Shown here piece after piece: positions 33,885 through 42,137 of a stretch of 64,000 bases of DNA. Source of the stretch: Thermoplasmata archaeon (GTDB lineage Archaea > Thermoplasmatota > Thermoplasmata > Methanomassiliicoccales > Methanomethylophilaceae); assembly GCA_015063185.1 (NCBI GenBank), contig SUSY01000003.1:1-64000 (forward strand). Reading direction: 5' to 3'. Each line of letters starts with the position of its first letter. Within the stretch, counting starts at the first letter, position 1. The position numbers and the translations under genes are program-made. Under the pieces are notes generated by a model. The model saw only the letters and a list, made by a program, of their open reading frames with translations. It did no database searches and was not told where the DNA came from.

Positions 33885-35197
33885 TGCCTACCGCTATCGA
33901 ATTCTTCAAACTCCTGCCCAAGACCAACTGTAAAGATTGCGGACAGCCTACGTGCCTCGCATTCGCTATGCTTCTGTCCAACCAGAAGGCCAAGATCGAG
34001 GACTGCCCCCATGTCAAACAGGAAGCCAAGGAGACCCTCGCAGAGGCATCCGCACCACCTGTCAGGACCATCGAGGTCGGAGACATCAAGATGGGAGGAG
34101 AGACCGTACTGTACAGGCACGAGCGTCGCTTCAACAACCCGATCGCATACGCGCTCACCGTTTCGGACAGACTTGACACGAACGCCATCGAAGAGAGGGT
34201 CGCATACATCAAATCCATCGCCTTCGACAGGGTCGGTATGATCTTCAAGGTCGACATGGTGTCCGTCAGGAACGACTCCGGTAACGCTGATGAGTTCGCA
34301 CGTGCCGTGAAGGATGTCTGTGCAACCTGGAAGGACCCGATCGTCATCGAGTCCACCGATGCCGATGCCATCAAGGCAGCTTTGTCGGTAGCTGATAGGA
34401 AACCACTGATCTATGGTGCCGATAAAGACAGATTGGAGACATACGTCAACATCGCCAGGGAGAACAAGTGTCCTCTCGCATTGATCTGTGACGGTCCGGA
34501 AGGTGCATTGGAGCTCACCGAGGCATGCGAGAAGATGGGATTCACCGACCTGATCCTCGACCTGACCACCGAAAATCTCAAGGAGACCCTTGAGGAACAG
34601 ACCATAGTCAGACGTGCCGCGATCAAGAAGAAGTTCAAACCCTTCGCATACCCGATGATGAACAGGGTCGGTTCCGGCGAATATGCCGTGGCCACCGCAG
34701 TGATGTCCACACTGAAGTACGGAAGCCTGGTCATCTTCGACGACCTGAAGAACTACGAGGCACTGCCCCTGTTCACCCTCAGGCAGAACATCTACACGGA
34801 CCCGCAGGTACCGATCCAGGTGAAACAGGACCTGTACCCCATCGGAAACCCCGATGAGCACTCGCCCATCATGTTCACCACCAACTTCTCCCTCACGTAC
34901 TTCACCGTACGTGCGGACATCGAGAAGTCGAAGATCCCGGTGTGGTTGCAGATCGTCAATACGGAGGGACTGTCCGTCCTCACCGCATACTCCGCCGGAA
35001 AGTTCGAACCGGAGCGCATCGCGGACGCGTTCGCGGAATCGGGTGTACTGTCCAAGTCTGACGGGCCCGTCATCATCCCCGGACTGGTCACGCGCATCTC
35101 CGGTAAGCTTCAGGAACTCATCGGAAGGAAGGTCGTCGTCGGAACCAACGAGTCCCGTGACATTCCGAAACACCTTAGGGAACTCACTTCACAATGA
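33884..35197 (+). CDS. acsC: corrinoid iron-sulfur protein, large subunit (AcsC/CdhE)
   Basis: 437 residues from the ATG at 33884. The N-terminal [4Fe-4S] domain has C16-x2-C19-x4-C24-x16-C41, the CFeSP motif; its cluster reduces the corrinoid. A central TIM barrel and a C-terminal corrinoid-binding domain follow (GLSVLTAYSAGKFEPE and IIPGLVTRISG fit the base-off cobamide site). It accepts methyl groups from a methyltransferase and hands them to AcsB. The last 14 bp overlap the 3' end of cooC on the other strand. Confidence 0.9.
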   Translation: MPTAIEFFKLLPKTNCKDCGQPTCLAFAMLLSNQKAKIEDCPHVKQEAKETLAEASAPPVRTIEVGDIKMGGETVLYRHERRFNNPIAYALTVSDRLDTNAIEERVAYIKSIAFDRVGMIFKVDMVSVRNDSGNADEFARAVKDVCATWKDPIVIESTDADAIKAALSVADRKPLIYGADKDRLETYVNIARENKCPLALICDGPEGALELTEACEKMGFTDLILDLTTENLKETLEEQTIVRRAAIKKKFKPFAYPMMNRVGSGEYAVATAVMSTLKYGSLVIFDDLKNYEALPLFTLRQNIYTDPQVPIQVKQDLYPIGNPDEHSPIMFTTNFSLTYFTVRADIEKSKIPVWLQIVNTEGLSVLTAYSAGKFEPERIADAFAESGVLSKSDGPVIIPGLVTRISGKLQELIGRKVVVGTNESRDIPKHLRELTSQ

Positions 35198-35933
35198 GTT
35201 CCGCAAGATGTCCCACCGACTTCGCGAAAGCGGAGTCGTCCGGGACATCCACGACTTCTCCCCTCATCGCACAAGCGGTGACATGATCGTCACGTTCGAT
35301 CGGTACCACTTCGGTAAGACCAAGGCGTGCAGCCTCATCCATCAATGGAGTATAATCCATCTGAGGTATGTTGTTGATCACCAATATCCTACGTCCGACC
35401 TTCACACCGACCTCGTCCGCCAACTGAGACAGGCGTGCGGCGGTACGTACCCCTGTGATGGTGGGGTCGGATACGAGCACCAATACATCCGCACGTGGCA
35501 AGACCTTCCTGGAAAGATGCTCCATACCGGCCTCGTTGTCCACGACCGTGAACCTGTACTTCGGGATCATGTCGTTGAAACAGTTCCTAAGGACATCGTT
35601 GACGAAACAGTAACAACCCTCCCCTTCCGGCCTACCCATGACAAGAAGGTCCACATTGTCCCCCTCTGATACGTTCTGTTGAACCTTGGTGAGGATATAG
35701 TCCTGTTTACTGATGCTCGCGGGGACCTGATCGGGATCCGCGACGAGATCATTCCTGATGCCACCGATGGTACCGAACGTCTCGAGACCCAATTTCTCAC
35801 CGAGATTCGAATTCGGATCCGCATCCACTGCCAATACCAAGGACCTCTTCGCAAGATTACGGATGAGTTGCGAGGAAATGGTGCTCTTACCGACGCCGCC
35901 CTTTCCCGCGAATGCTATGATCACAGACCGCAC
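35184..35933 (-). CDS. cooC: CooC/AcsF-type nickel-insertion ATPase
   Basis: 249 residues, MinD/NifH-like P-loop ATPase. The deviant Walker A is GKGGVGKST at about 10-18; VDADPNSNLGEKLG is the switch region; VVDNEAGMEHLSRK and LVLVSDPTITGVRTA follow, as in CooC. CooC and AcsF load nickel into CODH and acetyl-CoA synthase. Overlapping the upstream methyltransferase gene by 13 bp, it is the last gene of the minus-strand operon. A CODH-specific maturase without a CODH in sight suggests that here it serves AcsB. Confidence 0.85.
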   Translation of the reverse strand: MRSVIIAFAGKGGVGKSTISSQLIRNLAKRSLVLAVDADPNSNLGEKLGLETFGTIGGIRNDLVADPDQVPASISKQDYILTKVQQNVSEGDNVDLLVMGRPEGEGCYCFVNDVLRNCFNDMIPKYRFTVVDNEAGMEHLSRKVLPRADVLVLVSDPTITGVRTAARLSQLADEVGVKVGRRILVINNIPQMDYTPLMDEAARLGLTEVVPIERDDHVTACAMRGEVVDVPDDSAFAKSVGHLAELIVK

Positions 35934-36928
35934 CTCTTCCTCATCTCTATGGACAATCCCTGAAGGAGATCGAACACGTTGTCAAGGAGTTCCTCATCTG
36001 CACCGCCGAGACCGCACTGAGGGGTCAACAAAGACTGGTGGATGAGGAGTTCCCTATCGACACCTTTCGATACCAGATCGTCGATGTGTTCCATCATACG
36101 GTCCGCTAGCGTCTCGGGAGTCTCACCCTCTATGAGGTTGCTGTTGGGAACGATGCCCCATGCAAGGGAACCCCCTCTCTTCAGGAAATCGGAGATCTCC
36201 TCGGGGTAGAGCGTTATATTCTTTCCGTACGCGTACGCATCGAAGTTCAGAATGTCGATGTTGGTCCTGAGCACCAGGGACCAATTGGTGTTCCCACAAC
36301 AATGGATGGCCTTCTGACAGTCCACACCCTCCATCGCCTCGTTGATCCATGAAAGCGCCTCCTCATCCGAAATGGATGCGAAAGGTGTTCCGAGGAGCGA
36401 AAGTGAGGGTTCGTCGAAGAACATGATGACGTTATCACAGTATTCCTTAAGCTTCCTGACCTGCCATCTTGCTGACAGATTGACGGTCTTCCTCACGATC
36501 TCCCCATAGGATTCGTCATAGATCGTCGGACGACCGGTTACATCCTGGACCTGAAGGCCCTCGCTGATGGGACCGGTGACCTGCCCCTTGATGGCCCTGA
36601 GACCGGAAAGATCGCGACCGATCATCTCATAGAATCCTGCGAAGTGTTCGGGCATAGCCTCGTAGTAATCAAGGTTCTCCTCGATGATCGCCATGTATGC
36701 TTCGGTGGGATCGTAATCGTTCAGATCCACCATGACCTTGTCCCCCTCCTCGATCAATCCGGGGAGATGCTCACCGGTCTGGAGATACATTCCCTCTTTG
36801 TAACCGAGTGCTGGCATCTGGGGCCACATCGGGATGTCCACACGTCCATCCAATACCATGTCCACGGCTGCCTTCGGATCCTTCTGAGGCATCGAGCCGA
36901 TGAGTGTAGTCGCGAAATTCCAATCCAT
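35921..36928 (-). CDS. core methionine-synthase-like (MetE C-terminal type) methyltransferase
   Basis: 335 residues, a single UroD/MetE barrel without the folate domain of full MetE. It opens TTLIGSMPQKDP and IPMWPQMPALGYKEGM, the GS-x-P...WPQ-x-P pattern of folate-free methionine synthases. Zinc ligands are apparent in AIHCCGN (His, Cys) and PQCGLGG (second Cys). Core synthases of the Mes families are predicted to take methyl groups from corrinoid proteins, in some families from CFeSP. Between a corrinoid activator and cooC, facing CFeSP genes, this enzyme likely transfers a CFeSP methyl group to homocysteine. An alternative is a methyltransferase loading CFeSP from another donor. Confidence 0.7.
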   Translation of the reverse strand: MDWNFATTLIGSMPQKDPKAAVDMVLDGRVDIPMWPQMPALGYKEGMYLQTGEHLPGLIEEGDKVMVDLNDYDPTEAYMAIIEENLDYYEAMPEHFAGFYEMIGRDLSGLRAIKGQVTGPISEGLQVQDVTGRPTIYDESYGEIVRKTVNLSARWQVRKLKEYCDNVIMFFDEPSLSLLGTPFASISDEEALSWINEAMEGVDCQKAIHCCGNTNWSLVLRTNIDILNFDAYAYGKNITLYPEEISDFLKRGGSLAWGIVPNSNLIEGETPETLADRMMEHIDDLVSKGVDRELLIHQSLLTPQCGLGGADEELLDNVFDLLQGLSIEMRKRCGL

Positions 36929-36973
36929 ATGAGGGTGGAATCCTCATGTTCCTATAATAAGGCGCGCGCACGC

Positions 36974-38473
36974 TCAGAAACGCACGGAAGGGAACAATGC
37001 GGAATCGGTATGCGGGATGAATTGGGCCGATGTGTACTCGTCATAGAACACGGGGTCCGAACTGAGATCGAGATATGTCATCTTGGCGAACGCATCGTCT
37101 ATACGCTCACGGAAGGATCCGGATACCAGTGCAGCCCTCGCACCGGCCAAGGAGGAATTTCCCAGATACACGAACTTGTCCGCCCCGACATCAGGGAACA
37201 TGCCTATCGTGATGGCCGAATCCATGTTGATGAAATTACCGAAACCTCCTGCGATGTACACCTTCTCCAGATCGGAGAACTCGAGACCCAGATTCCTGAC
37301 CAACGACCTCGTGGCCGAAAATATCGCTGCCTTGGTCATGATGACGTCCTTGATCTCCGGCTCCGAGATACCTATGTCCCCATGGACGATGTACCTTCCA
37401 TCCATCAATCTGGCACTATCTGTGAAGTTACCACGTTTGTCTATGATGTCATTGAGATAGAGCTGTGCGATCAGATCGATTATACCTGATCCGCAGATGC
37501 CTTTCGGCTCCATTCCACCGATCACAGTGAATCTGGCAATGCCATCCTCGATGACAATACTGTCTATGGCACCGGGGCGGGCCATCATCCCAGACCTCAG
37601 ATTGCCTCCTTCGAACGCAGGGCCTGCGGATGATGAACAGACCATCATCATGTCCTTATTGCCTAATGCGACCTCACCGTTGGTCCCTACATCTATCAAA
37701 AGACTTATTCCTTCGGAAATGTCCATCCCGGCATAGACGATATCACTGGTGATGTCCCCACCGACATAGGCTGAGATACAAGGCATCGTCACAACTCTGG
37801 CACTTTTGGAAACATCGAGTCCGCTCTCTTCACCGGTGATGTCGGAGGATGTTATGACTGGAACATATGGTTCTTCTCTGATCGGTGTAGGGTCCACACC
37901 CACGAACAGATGCTCCATCACGGTGTTACCTGCGATGTAGACGGACTCGATGTTGTCCCCACCGCCCGCACGCTCGATGATCCCATTCATAGTCTTCAGG
38001 ATGAGGCCCCTGAGTTCGGATGTGCCACCATCGGCCGCATGCTGTATCCTTGCAAGTACATCGTCCCCAAGGACCTTCTGTCCATTCACATCGGAGAATG
38101 ACGAGATGCATCTACCATCGGACATGTCTATGAGATCGGCAGCGACCGTGGTGGTACCGATGTCCACTGCCAGACCCAGTCCGCTGGATAATGGGTCGAA
38201 GTCCCCGACATCGGACTCCAGGTAGTCCACTGCAGCGATCACCTTGGAACCATCGACCTCCGGAACATTAACGGTCATGTCCCTATCCACGTACGTAACA
38301 CAAGCGAGGAGACGATCGTCACCGATCTGTACGACACAACGGCCGCACCTACCTGTTCCGCCACAGGGTGTGGCGATCTGAACACCTGCAGATTTGGCCG
38401 CATCCGATACCGATGTACCTGCATCCACGACGACCCCCTTTCCGGATGGGAGGAACCTCACTGTGAAACCCAT
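36974..38473 (-). CDS. RACo-type reductive activator of corrinoid protein
   Basis: 499 residues. The N-terminal plant-type [2Fe-2S] domain has C37-x5-C43-x2-C46-x11-C58. A linker leads to a C-terminal ASKHA ATPase region with DIGTTTVAADLID, DVGTNGEVALG and IAGGFGNFINMD. This is the RACo layout known from CO-utilising bacteria; the methanogen RamA used for methylamine corrinoids instead has C-terminal [4Fe-4S] clusters. It reactivates Co(II) to Co(I) in the corrinoid protein with ATP. A TATA-like box (ACTTATTATCC) about 26 bp upstream suggests a leaderless mRNA. It heads the operon with the MetE-like gene and cooC. Confidence 0.85.
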   Translation of the reverse strand: MGFTVRFLPSGKGVVVDAGTSVSDAAKSAGVQIATPCGGTGRCGRCVVQIGDDRLLACVTYVDRDMTVNVPEVDGSKVIAAVDYLESDVGDFDPLSSGLGLAVDIGTTTVAADLIDMSDGRCISSFSDVNGQKVLGDDVLARIQHAADGGTSELRGLILKTMNGIIERAGGGDNIESVYIAGNTVMEHLFVGVDPTPIREEPYVPVITSSDITGEESGLDVSKSARVVTMPCISAYVGGDITSDIVYAGMDISEGISLLIDVGTNGEVALGNKDMMMVCSSSAGPAFEGGNLRSGMMARPGAIDSIVIEDGIARFTVIGGMEPKGICGSGIIDLIAQLYLNDIIDKRGNFTDSARLMDGRYIVHGDIGISEPEIKDVIMTKAAIFSATRSLVRNLGLEFSDLEKVYIAGGFGNFINMDSAITIGMFPDVGADKFVYLGNSSLAGARAALVSGSFRERIDDAFAKMTYLDLSSDPVFYDEYTSAQFIPHTDSALFPSVRF

Positions 38474-38513
38474 GACGGTTAATCGCAGTACAGGATAATA
38501 AGTACAATGTAGT

Positions 38514-38537
38514 TTTAGGTAAACCTAAATTTTATAT
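38514..38537. promoter_or_regulatory. DtxR-like palindrome and TATA box
   Basis: TTTAGGT-AA-ACCTAAA (38514-38529) resembles the TTAGG...CCTAA operators of DtxR/IdeR-type metal-dependent repressors. It directly abuts TTATATA (38531-38537), placing it over the BRE of the candidate RNA on the plus strand and about 40 bp before the corrinoid activator gene on the minus strand. It could make both respond to iron or another metal. Seen directly; the regulator is inferred. Confidence 0.45.
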
Positions 38538-38559
38538 ACTATCCAATTGATATAGAATT

Positions 38560-38690
38560 ATCGGGTTGAAGGAAACCCGCATTCCCGTCGAAGATCCACC
38601 TAATCTTTGCCATGAGTATGATGGAACTTCTCCCAGTGAACGACGACAGTGACTACCAACTTCGACGGGAAGATTACCACTTCTAAAAAT
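38560..38690 (+). ncRNA. candidate stand-alone structured RNA
   Basis: The predicted start lies about 26 bp after the TATA box at 38531-38537. The segment opens with a small hairpin GGGTT-(6)-AACCC, then TTCCCGTCGAAG (38582-38593) pairs perfectly with CTTCGACGGGAA (38660-38671) over 12 bp, enclosing about 66 nt with a further short hairpin (AAGAT...ATCTT). The next gene (38734) has its own TATA-like box at about 38704-38712, so this is not simply its leader. No open frame fits. I tried cobalamin, fluoride and TPP consensus and none matched. Confidence 0.45.
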
Positions 38691-38733
38691 TCCCCACAAG
38701 AGATTATAATGAAGGAAACAATGGGGGATACAG

Positions 38734-39426
38734 ATGAGGATTGCCGAATACACGGAAATCAACACCACAATCTGGGATAACACGCCCTCATGCATCGTTC
38801 AGATGGCGGGTTGTAACTTCAGATGCTGTTTCTGCAACAACCGCAGGATTGTCGATATCAGGGAAGGTTTCCTTTCTCCGGAAGATGTCATCGAACGTAT
38901 CAGGAACAATACGTATGCAGAAGGGGTCATAATCACCGGTGGAGAGCCCCTCATAAACAAGGATCTTTACAAACTCCTGAAGGAGATTAAAAAGATCGGA
39001 AAGAGGATCAGATTGGAGACCAACGGTTGCGATCCCAATGCATTGGATGACCTTGTGGGAGCGAACCTCGTCGACTTCGTGAGCATGGACATCAAGGCCC
39101 CATTGACTGCTGACGAGTATGCCATGAACACCAATGCCATCTGTAACATCGAGAACATCGAAAGGAGTGTTAAGGTCCTATTGAATTCCGATGTGGATTA
39201 CGAGTTCGTTACGACCATCGTCCCGATCCACATAACCAGTACGGATCTGGAATCCATCTGCACAACCATCAAGGGTGCAAAATGCCTACGTCTCAACCAA
39301 TTCGTTCCCGGCGATTGTTTCGATACAGCACTAAACCACATCGCCCCATACAAAGAGAAGGTCATCAGGGAGATGGAGGAGATCGCGCGCAAATATGTGA
39401 AAAAGGTAAGGGTTTCCGGACTGTGA
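38734..39426 (+). CDS. radical SAM activase, NrdG-like (anaerobic ribonucleotide reductase activator)
   Basis: 230 residues. The radical SAM motif C-x3-C-x2-C is in GCNFRCCFCNN, preceded by SCIVQMAG as in NrdG/PflA activases; ITGGEPL binds SAM, and LETNGCDP and FVSMDIKAPL follow. Anaerobic ribonucleotide reductase activases of archaea have this size and start. No nrdD lies in the window, so a related glycyl-radical or QueE-like substrate cannot be excluded. A TATA-like box about 26 bp upstream suggests a leaderless mRNA. The gene stops exactly where the convergent aldehyde dehydrogenase gene ends. Confidence 0.7.
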   Translation: MRIAEYTEINTTIWDNTPSCIVQMAGCNFRCCFCNNRRIVDIREGFLSPEDVIERIRNNTYAEGVIITGGEPLINKDLYKLLKEIKKIGKRIRLETNGCDPNALDDLVGANLVDFVSMDIKAPLTADEYAMNTNAICNIENIERSVKVLLNSDVDYEFVTTIVPIHITSTDLESICTTIKGAKCLRLNQFVPGDCFDTALNHIAPYKEKVIREMEEIARKYVKKVRVSGL

Positions 39427-40836
39427 TCAGTCCAGGAAATTTGCAACCTTTGCCTTGGATGCCGCACCTATTATGATGCTGGGGTCGTTGACGAAGATCT
39501 CGTCCGCATTGACCTCTCTGATGAACTGATCGGCCACCGCATCATCCTTGGTTATGACACCTGCAGAAAGACCATACTCGGAACAGTTGATCACATCGAT
39601 GGCAGCATCCAAATCCTCAACGATCTGAACGGAGAGGATCGGCACGGAATTGTCCATGTTGTTGATGTCCTCATCCTCTGGCGCACCGACGAACACTGCG
39701 GGCGTAGCATAATATCCCGCACCGGTCAGTTCGTTCATGACCCTCTTTCCACCATACACGAGGTAATCGAAGTTGTCATCGATGATTCCATCGAAACGAT
39801 CGTACATCGCCTTCGAGATGATCGGACCCATGTCGGTACCAGGTTCTGCAGGATCGTCGATCTTAAATTCCCTGAGGACGGCGAGGAGCTCGTCCAGGAA
39901 CTGTTTCTGCTCCTTGATGGTCACAACTACCTTAGAGCATGCATCGACACTCTGTCCTGCGAATGAGAATGCGGACGTTGCGACCTTTCTTGCCGCATCC
40001 TTCATGTTTCCGGGCTTGTAGACAAGTATAGGGTTCATTCCCTTGATCTCGTTGATGAAACGAAGATCCTCGTCAGCCTGAAGGAACATGAGATTCTCCA
40101 ACCTGTCACCGGATCCGATGGCGACGATACCAGAGACGTCCATGTTGTTGGCCAAGGAATTGGTGGTGCTGTCGAACCTATCGGTGATGATGTTGAGCAC
40201 ACCGTCGGGAAGACCTGCCTTCACGAACATCTCGTATACGAAGAAGATCGGGGCAGGAGTGTATTTGGAAGGGATGATGACGACCGTGTTTCCTGCCATC
40301 ATGGCCGCGGCAGCATATCCCATAGGTGCAGCGAGAGGAGAATTGTACTCGGAAAGGATCGCCCAAACACCTGCAGGGCTTCCATTGATACCTTCATCCA
40401 GATCCTGGCACCCATCATCGATGACCTCGATAAGTCTCTCGACCTCATCCAAGGCCTCATCACGGGTCATTCCGGAGGACAGGGTAACAAGTGCCGCGAT
40501 CCTGTACTTCTGACGGATGATGTTGTCCAACGCCTTATCGAAGATCCCCATCCTATCGGCGGGATCCACTGCGGACCACTTGGAGAACGCTTCCTTGGCA
40601 ACGATCACTGCCCTATCGGTGAGCCCTTCCTCGGGCTCCTGGAACGTTCCGAATATTATGCTGTTGTCGACCGGGCTTGCCACGGGGAATTCGTGACCGG
40701 ATGCGATCTTGAGACCGCCCACATATGCAGGATAATCCTTCTTGTCCATGTGGAGGATGGAGTTGAGAGCACCCTCGAACTTGCGATCCTCTTCTGTACC
40801 TTCGGTGACTTCCATGATGGCACGGGTGTCAGACAT
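39427..40836 (-). CDS. aldehyde dehydrogenase superfamily protein lacking the catalytic cysteine
   Basis: 469 residues with the full ALDH fold order: EYNSPLAAPMGYAAAAMMAGNTVVIIPS (cofactor loop), IVAIGSGDRLENL, then INEIKGMNPIL keeping the general-base Glu. The catalytic region reads FAGQSVDACSK: aligned with the GQ-x-C of pyrroline-5-carboxylate dehydrogenases, position 297 is Val rather than Cys, with a Cys at 300. It may be a non-catalytic or altered ALDH. It lies next to proB-proA across a tRNA gene, so a link to proline or glutamate semialdehyde is possible. A TATA-like box about 28 bp upstream supports the start. Confidence 0.75.
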   Translation of the reverse strand: MSDTRAIMEVTEGTEEDRKFEGALNSILHMDKKDYPAYVGGLKIASGHEFPVASPVDNSIIFGTFQEPEEGLTDRAVIVAKEAFSKWSAVDPADRMGIFDKALDNIIRQKYRIAALVTLSSGMTRDEALDEVERLIEVIDDGCQDLDEGINGSPAGVWAILSEYNSPLAAPMGYAAAAMMAGNTVVIIPSKYTPAPIFFVYEMFVKAGLPDGVLNIITDRFDSTTNSLANNMDVSGIVAIGSGDRLENLMFLQADEDLRFINEIKGMNPILVYKPGNMKDAARKVATSAFSFAGQSVDACSKVVVTIKEQKQFLDELLAVLREFKIDDPAEPGTDMGPIISKAMYDRFDGIIDDNFDYLVYGGKRVMNELTGAGYYATPAVFVGAPEDEDINNMDNSVPILSVQIVEDLDAAIDVINCSEYGLSAGVITKDDAVADQFIREVNADEIFVNDPSIIIGAASKAKVANFLD

Positions 40837-40933
40837 GTACAGGGGATTGGTGATTGTCGGTTTAAAGTCTCGTATATAGGAAAGGTATGTGTCCCCGATG
40901 CCTTAAATAGGAATTGCGCGTAATCCCCATTAC

Positions 40934-41009
40934 GGACTCGTGGTCTAGGGGTTATGACGTCGCCTTCACACGGCGGAGGTCGCCGGTTCAAATCCGGCCG
41001 GGTCCACCA
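40934..41009 (+). tRNA. tRNA-Val (anticodon CAC), CCA encoded
   Basis: 76 nt opening GGACTCG and ending CGGGTCCACCA, with a 7-bp acceptor stem (one U-G pair), discriminator A and encoded CCA. The anticodon arm is TCGCC-TTCACAC-GGCGG with anticodon CAC. GGTTCAAATCC forms the T arm. It lies 6 bp beyond the proB stop on the opposite strand. Confidence 0.95.
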
Positions 41010-41015
41010 TAGTTC

Positions 41016-42137
41016 TTACATCAATACCAGATTCTCGCTACGGATGACATCGTCATAGCTCTTATGACCCAGTACCGCTTCGATCCTATCGCTGCGGATA
41101 CCACGGATCCTGAAGATGTCCTCCGAGTCGTAATCGGGGATCCCTTTGGCGATGACCTTCCCTGCGGATTCGATATTGACCACGTCGCCTCTCTCGAACC
41201 TCCCTATGACATCCCTGATACCGACGGCAAGAAGGCTGACATCACCTCTGGACAACTTCTCGGCCGCACCAGCATCGACTATGAGAGTGCCTTTGGCGTG
41301 TGCAGCCTTGATCCAACGACTCTTCTTCCTCTCCTTCTCGCCCGCCAGGAATATTGTCCCCACATCCTCACCGTTCACGGCTCTGACGATACCGTTGGGA
41401 ACTGAACAACTGGCTATGATCATGTTACATCCGGCCTCGTGACAGATCTCCGCAGCCTTCAGCTTCGTCTTCATACCACCGGTACCGACTCTGGTTGTCG
41501 GATCCCCGGCCATATCGAGAACCTTAGAAACATCCGTGACGACCGGCACGATCTCTGCATCTGGGTATATCTTGGGATTCCTGTTGTACAGCCCCTCCAC
41601 ATCGGAGAGTATGATCAGAAGGTCCGCATCCATCTTACTGCACACATACGCGGACAACGTGTCGTTGTCTCCGAACATAGCGTCGATTTCCTTGACACAT
41701 ATGACATCGTTCTCGTTTATGATCGGTACGACACCATATGCCAGTAGAGTCTGGATCGCATTCCTGAGGTTGAGATACTTCTCACGATCGGAATAGAAAT
41801 CGTATGTCAACAGGATCTGTGAAACGATGAGACCCTGTTTCTCGAAACTCTCGTTCCACTTCTGCATCAGAATTCCCTGACCGACGGATGCCGCCGCCTG
41901 TCTGATAGGGATCTCCTTCGGCTTTGGTTTGGCATTCATGGCCGCGAGACCCACCCCTATGGCTCCGGAAGATACGATCAACACCTTCTTACCCTGGTCA
42001 CGGAGTTGCCTGACCTGTTCCGCAACGGAATCCATGAATTCGACGGACACGGAGTTCCCGCCACCGGTGATGGATGATGTACCTACCTTCACCACGACGG
42101 TATCGATGTGTGCGAGCAGTTCCTTCCTGTCCGTCAC
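41016..42137 (-). CDS. proB: glutamate 5-kinase
   Basis: 373 residues: an amino acid kinase domain (VVKVGTSSITGGG at the N-terminus, VSSGAIGVGLAAM, NENDVICVKEIDAMFGDNDTLSA, RVGTGGMKTKLKAAE) followed by a C-terminal PUA domain (about 285-370). It phosphorylates glutamate, the first step of proline synthesis. Its start overlaps the stop of proA by 4 bp (ATGA at 42134-42137 on the minus strand), so the order is proA-proB in one operon. The pathway is completed by proC at 60833. Confidence 0.95.
   Translation of the reverse strand: MTDRKELLAHIDTVVVKVGTSSITGGGNSVSVEFMDSVAEQVRQLRDQGKKVLIVSSGAIGVGLAAMNAKPKPKEIPIRQAAASVGQGILMQKWNESFEKQGLIVSQILLTYDFYSDREKYLNLRNAIQTLLAYGVVPIINENDVICVKEIDAMFGDNDTLSAYVCSKMDADLLIILSDVEGLYNRNPKIYPDAEIVPVVTDVSKVLDMAGDPTTRVGTGGMKTKLKAAEICHEAGCNMIIASCSVPNGIVRAVNGEDVGTIFLAGEKERKKSRWIKAAHAKGTLIVDAGAAEKLSRGDVSLLAVGIRDVIGRFERGDVVNIESAGKVIAKGIPDYDSEDIFRIRGIRSDRIEAVLGHKSYDDVIRSENLVLM

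Noticed and set aside
33608..35173. A 521-residue minus-strand open frame opposite acsC
   Set aside because: Antisense to a convincing acsC with its [4Fe-4S] motif; low-quality composition and it overlaps cooC's 3' end implausibly.
38514..38735. A cobalamin, fluoride or TPP riboswitch upstream of the radical SAM activase or the corrinoid activator
   Set aside because: Phrases such as ATGATGG and CAGTG look suggestive, but none of the consensus boxes occurs in the right order, and both neighbouring genes have TATA boxes close to their starts that would leave this segment outside their mRNAs.
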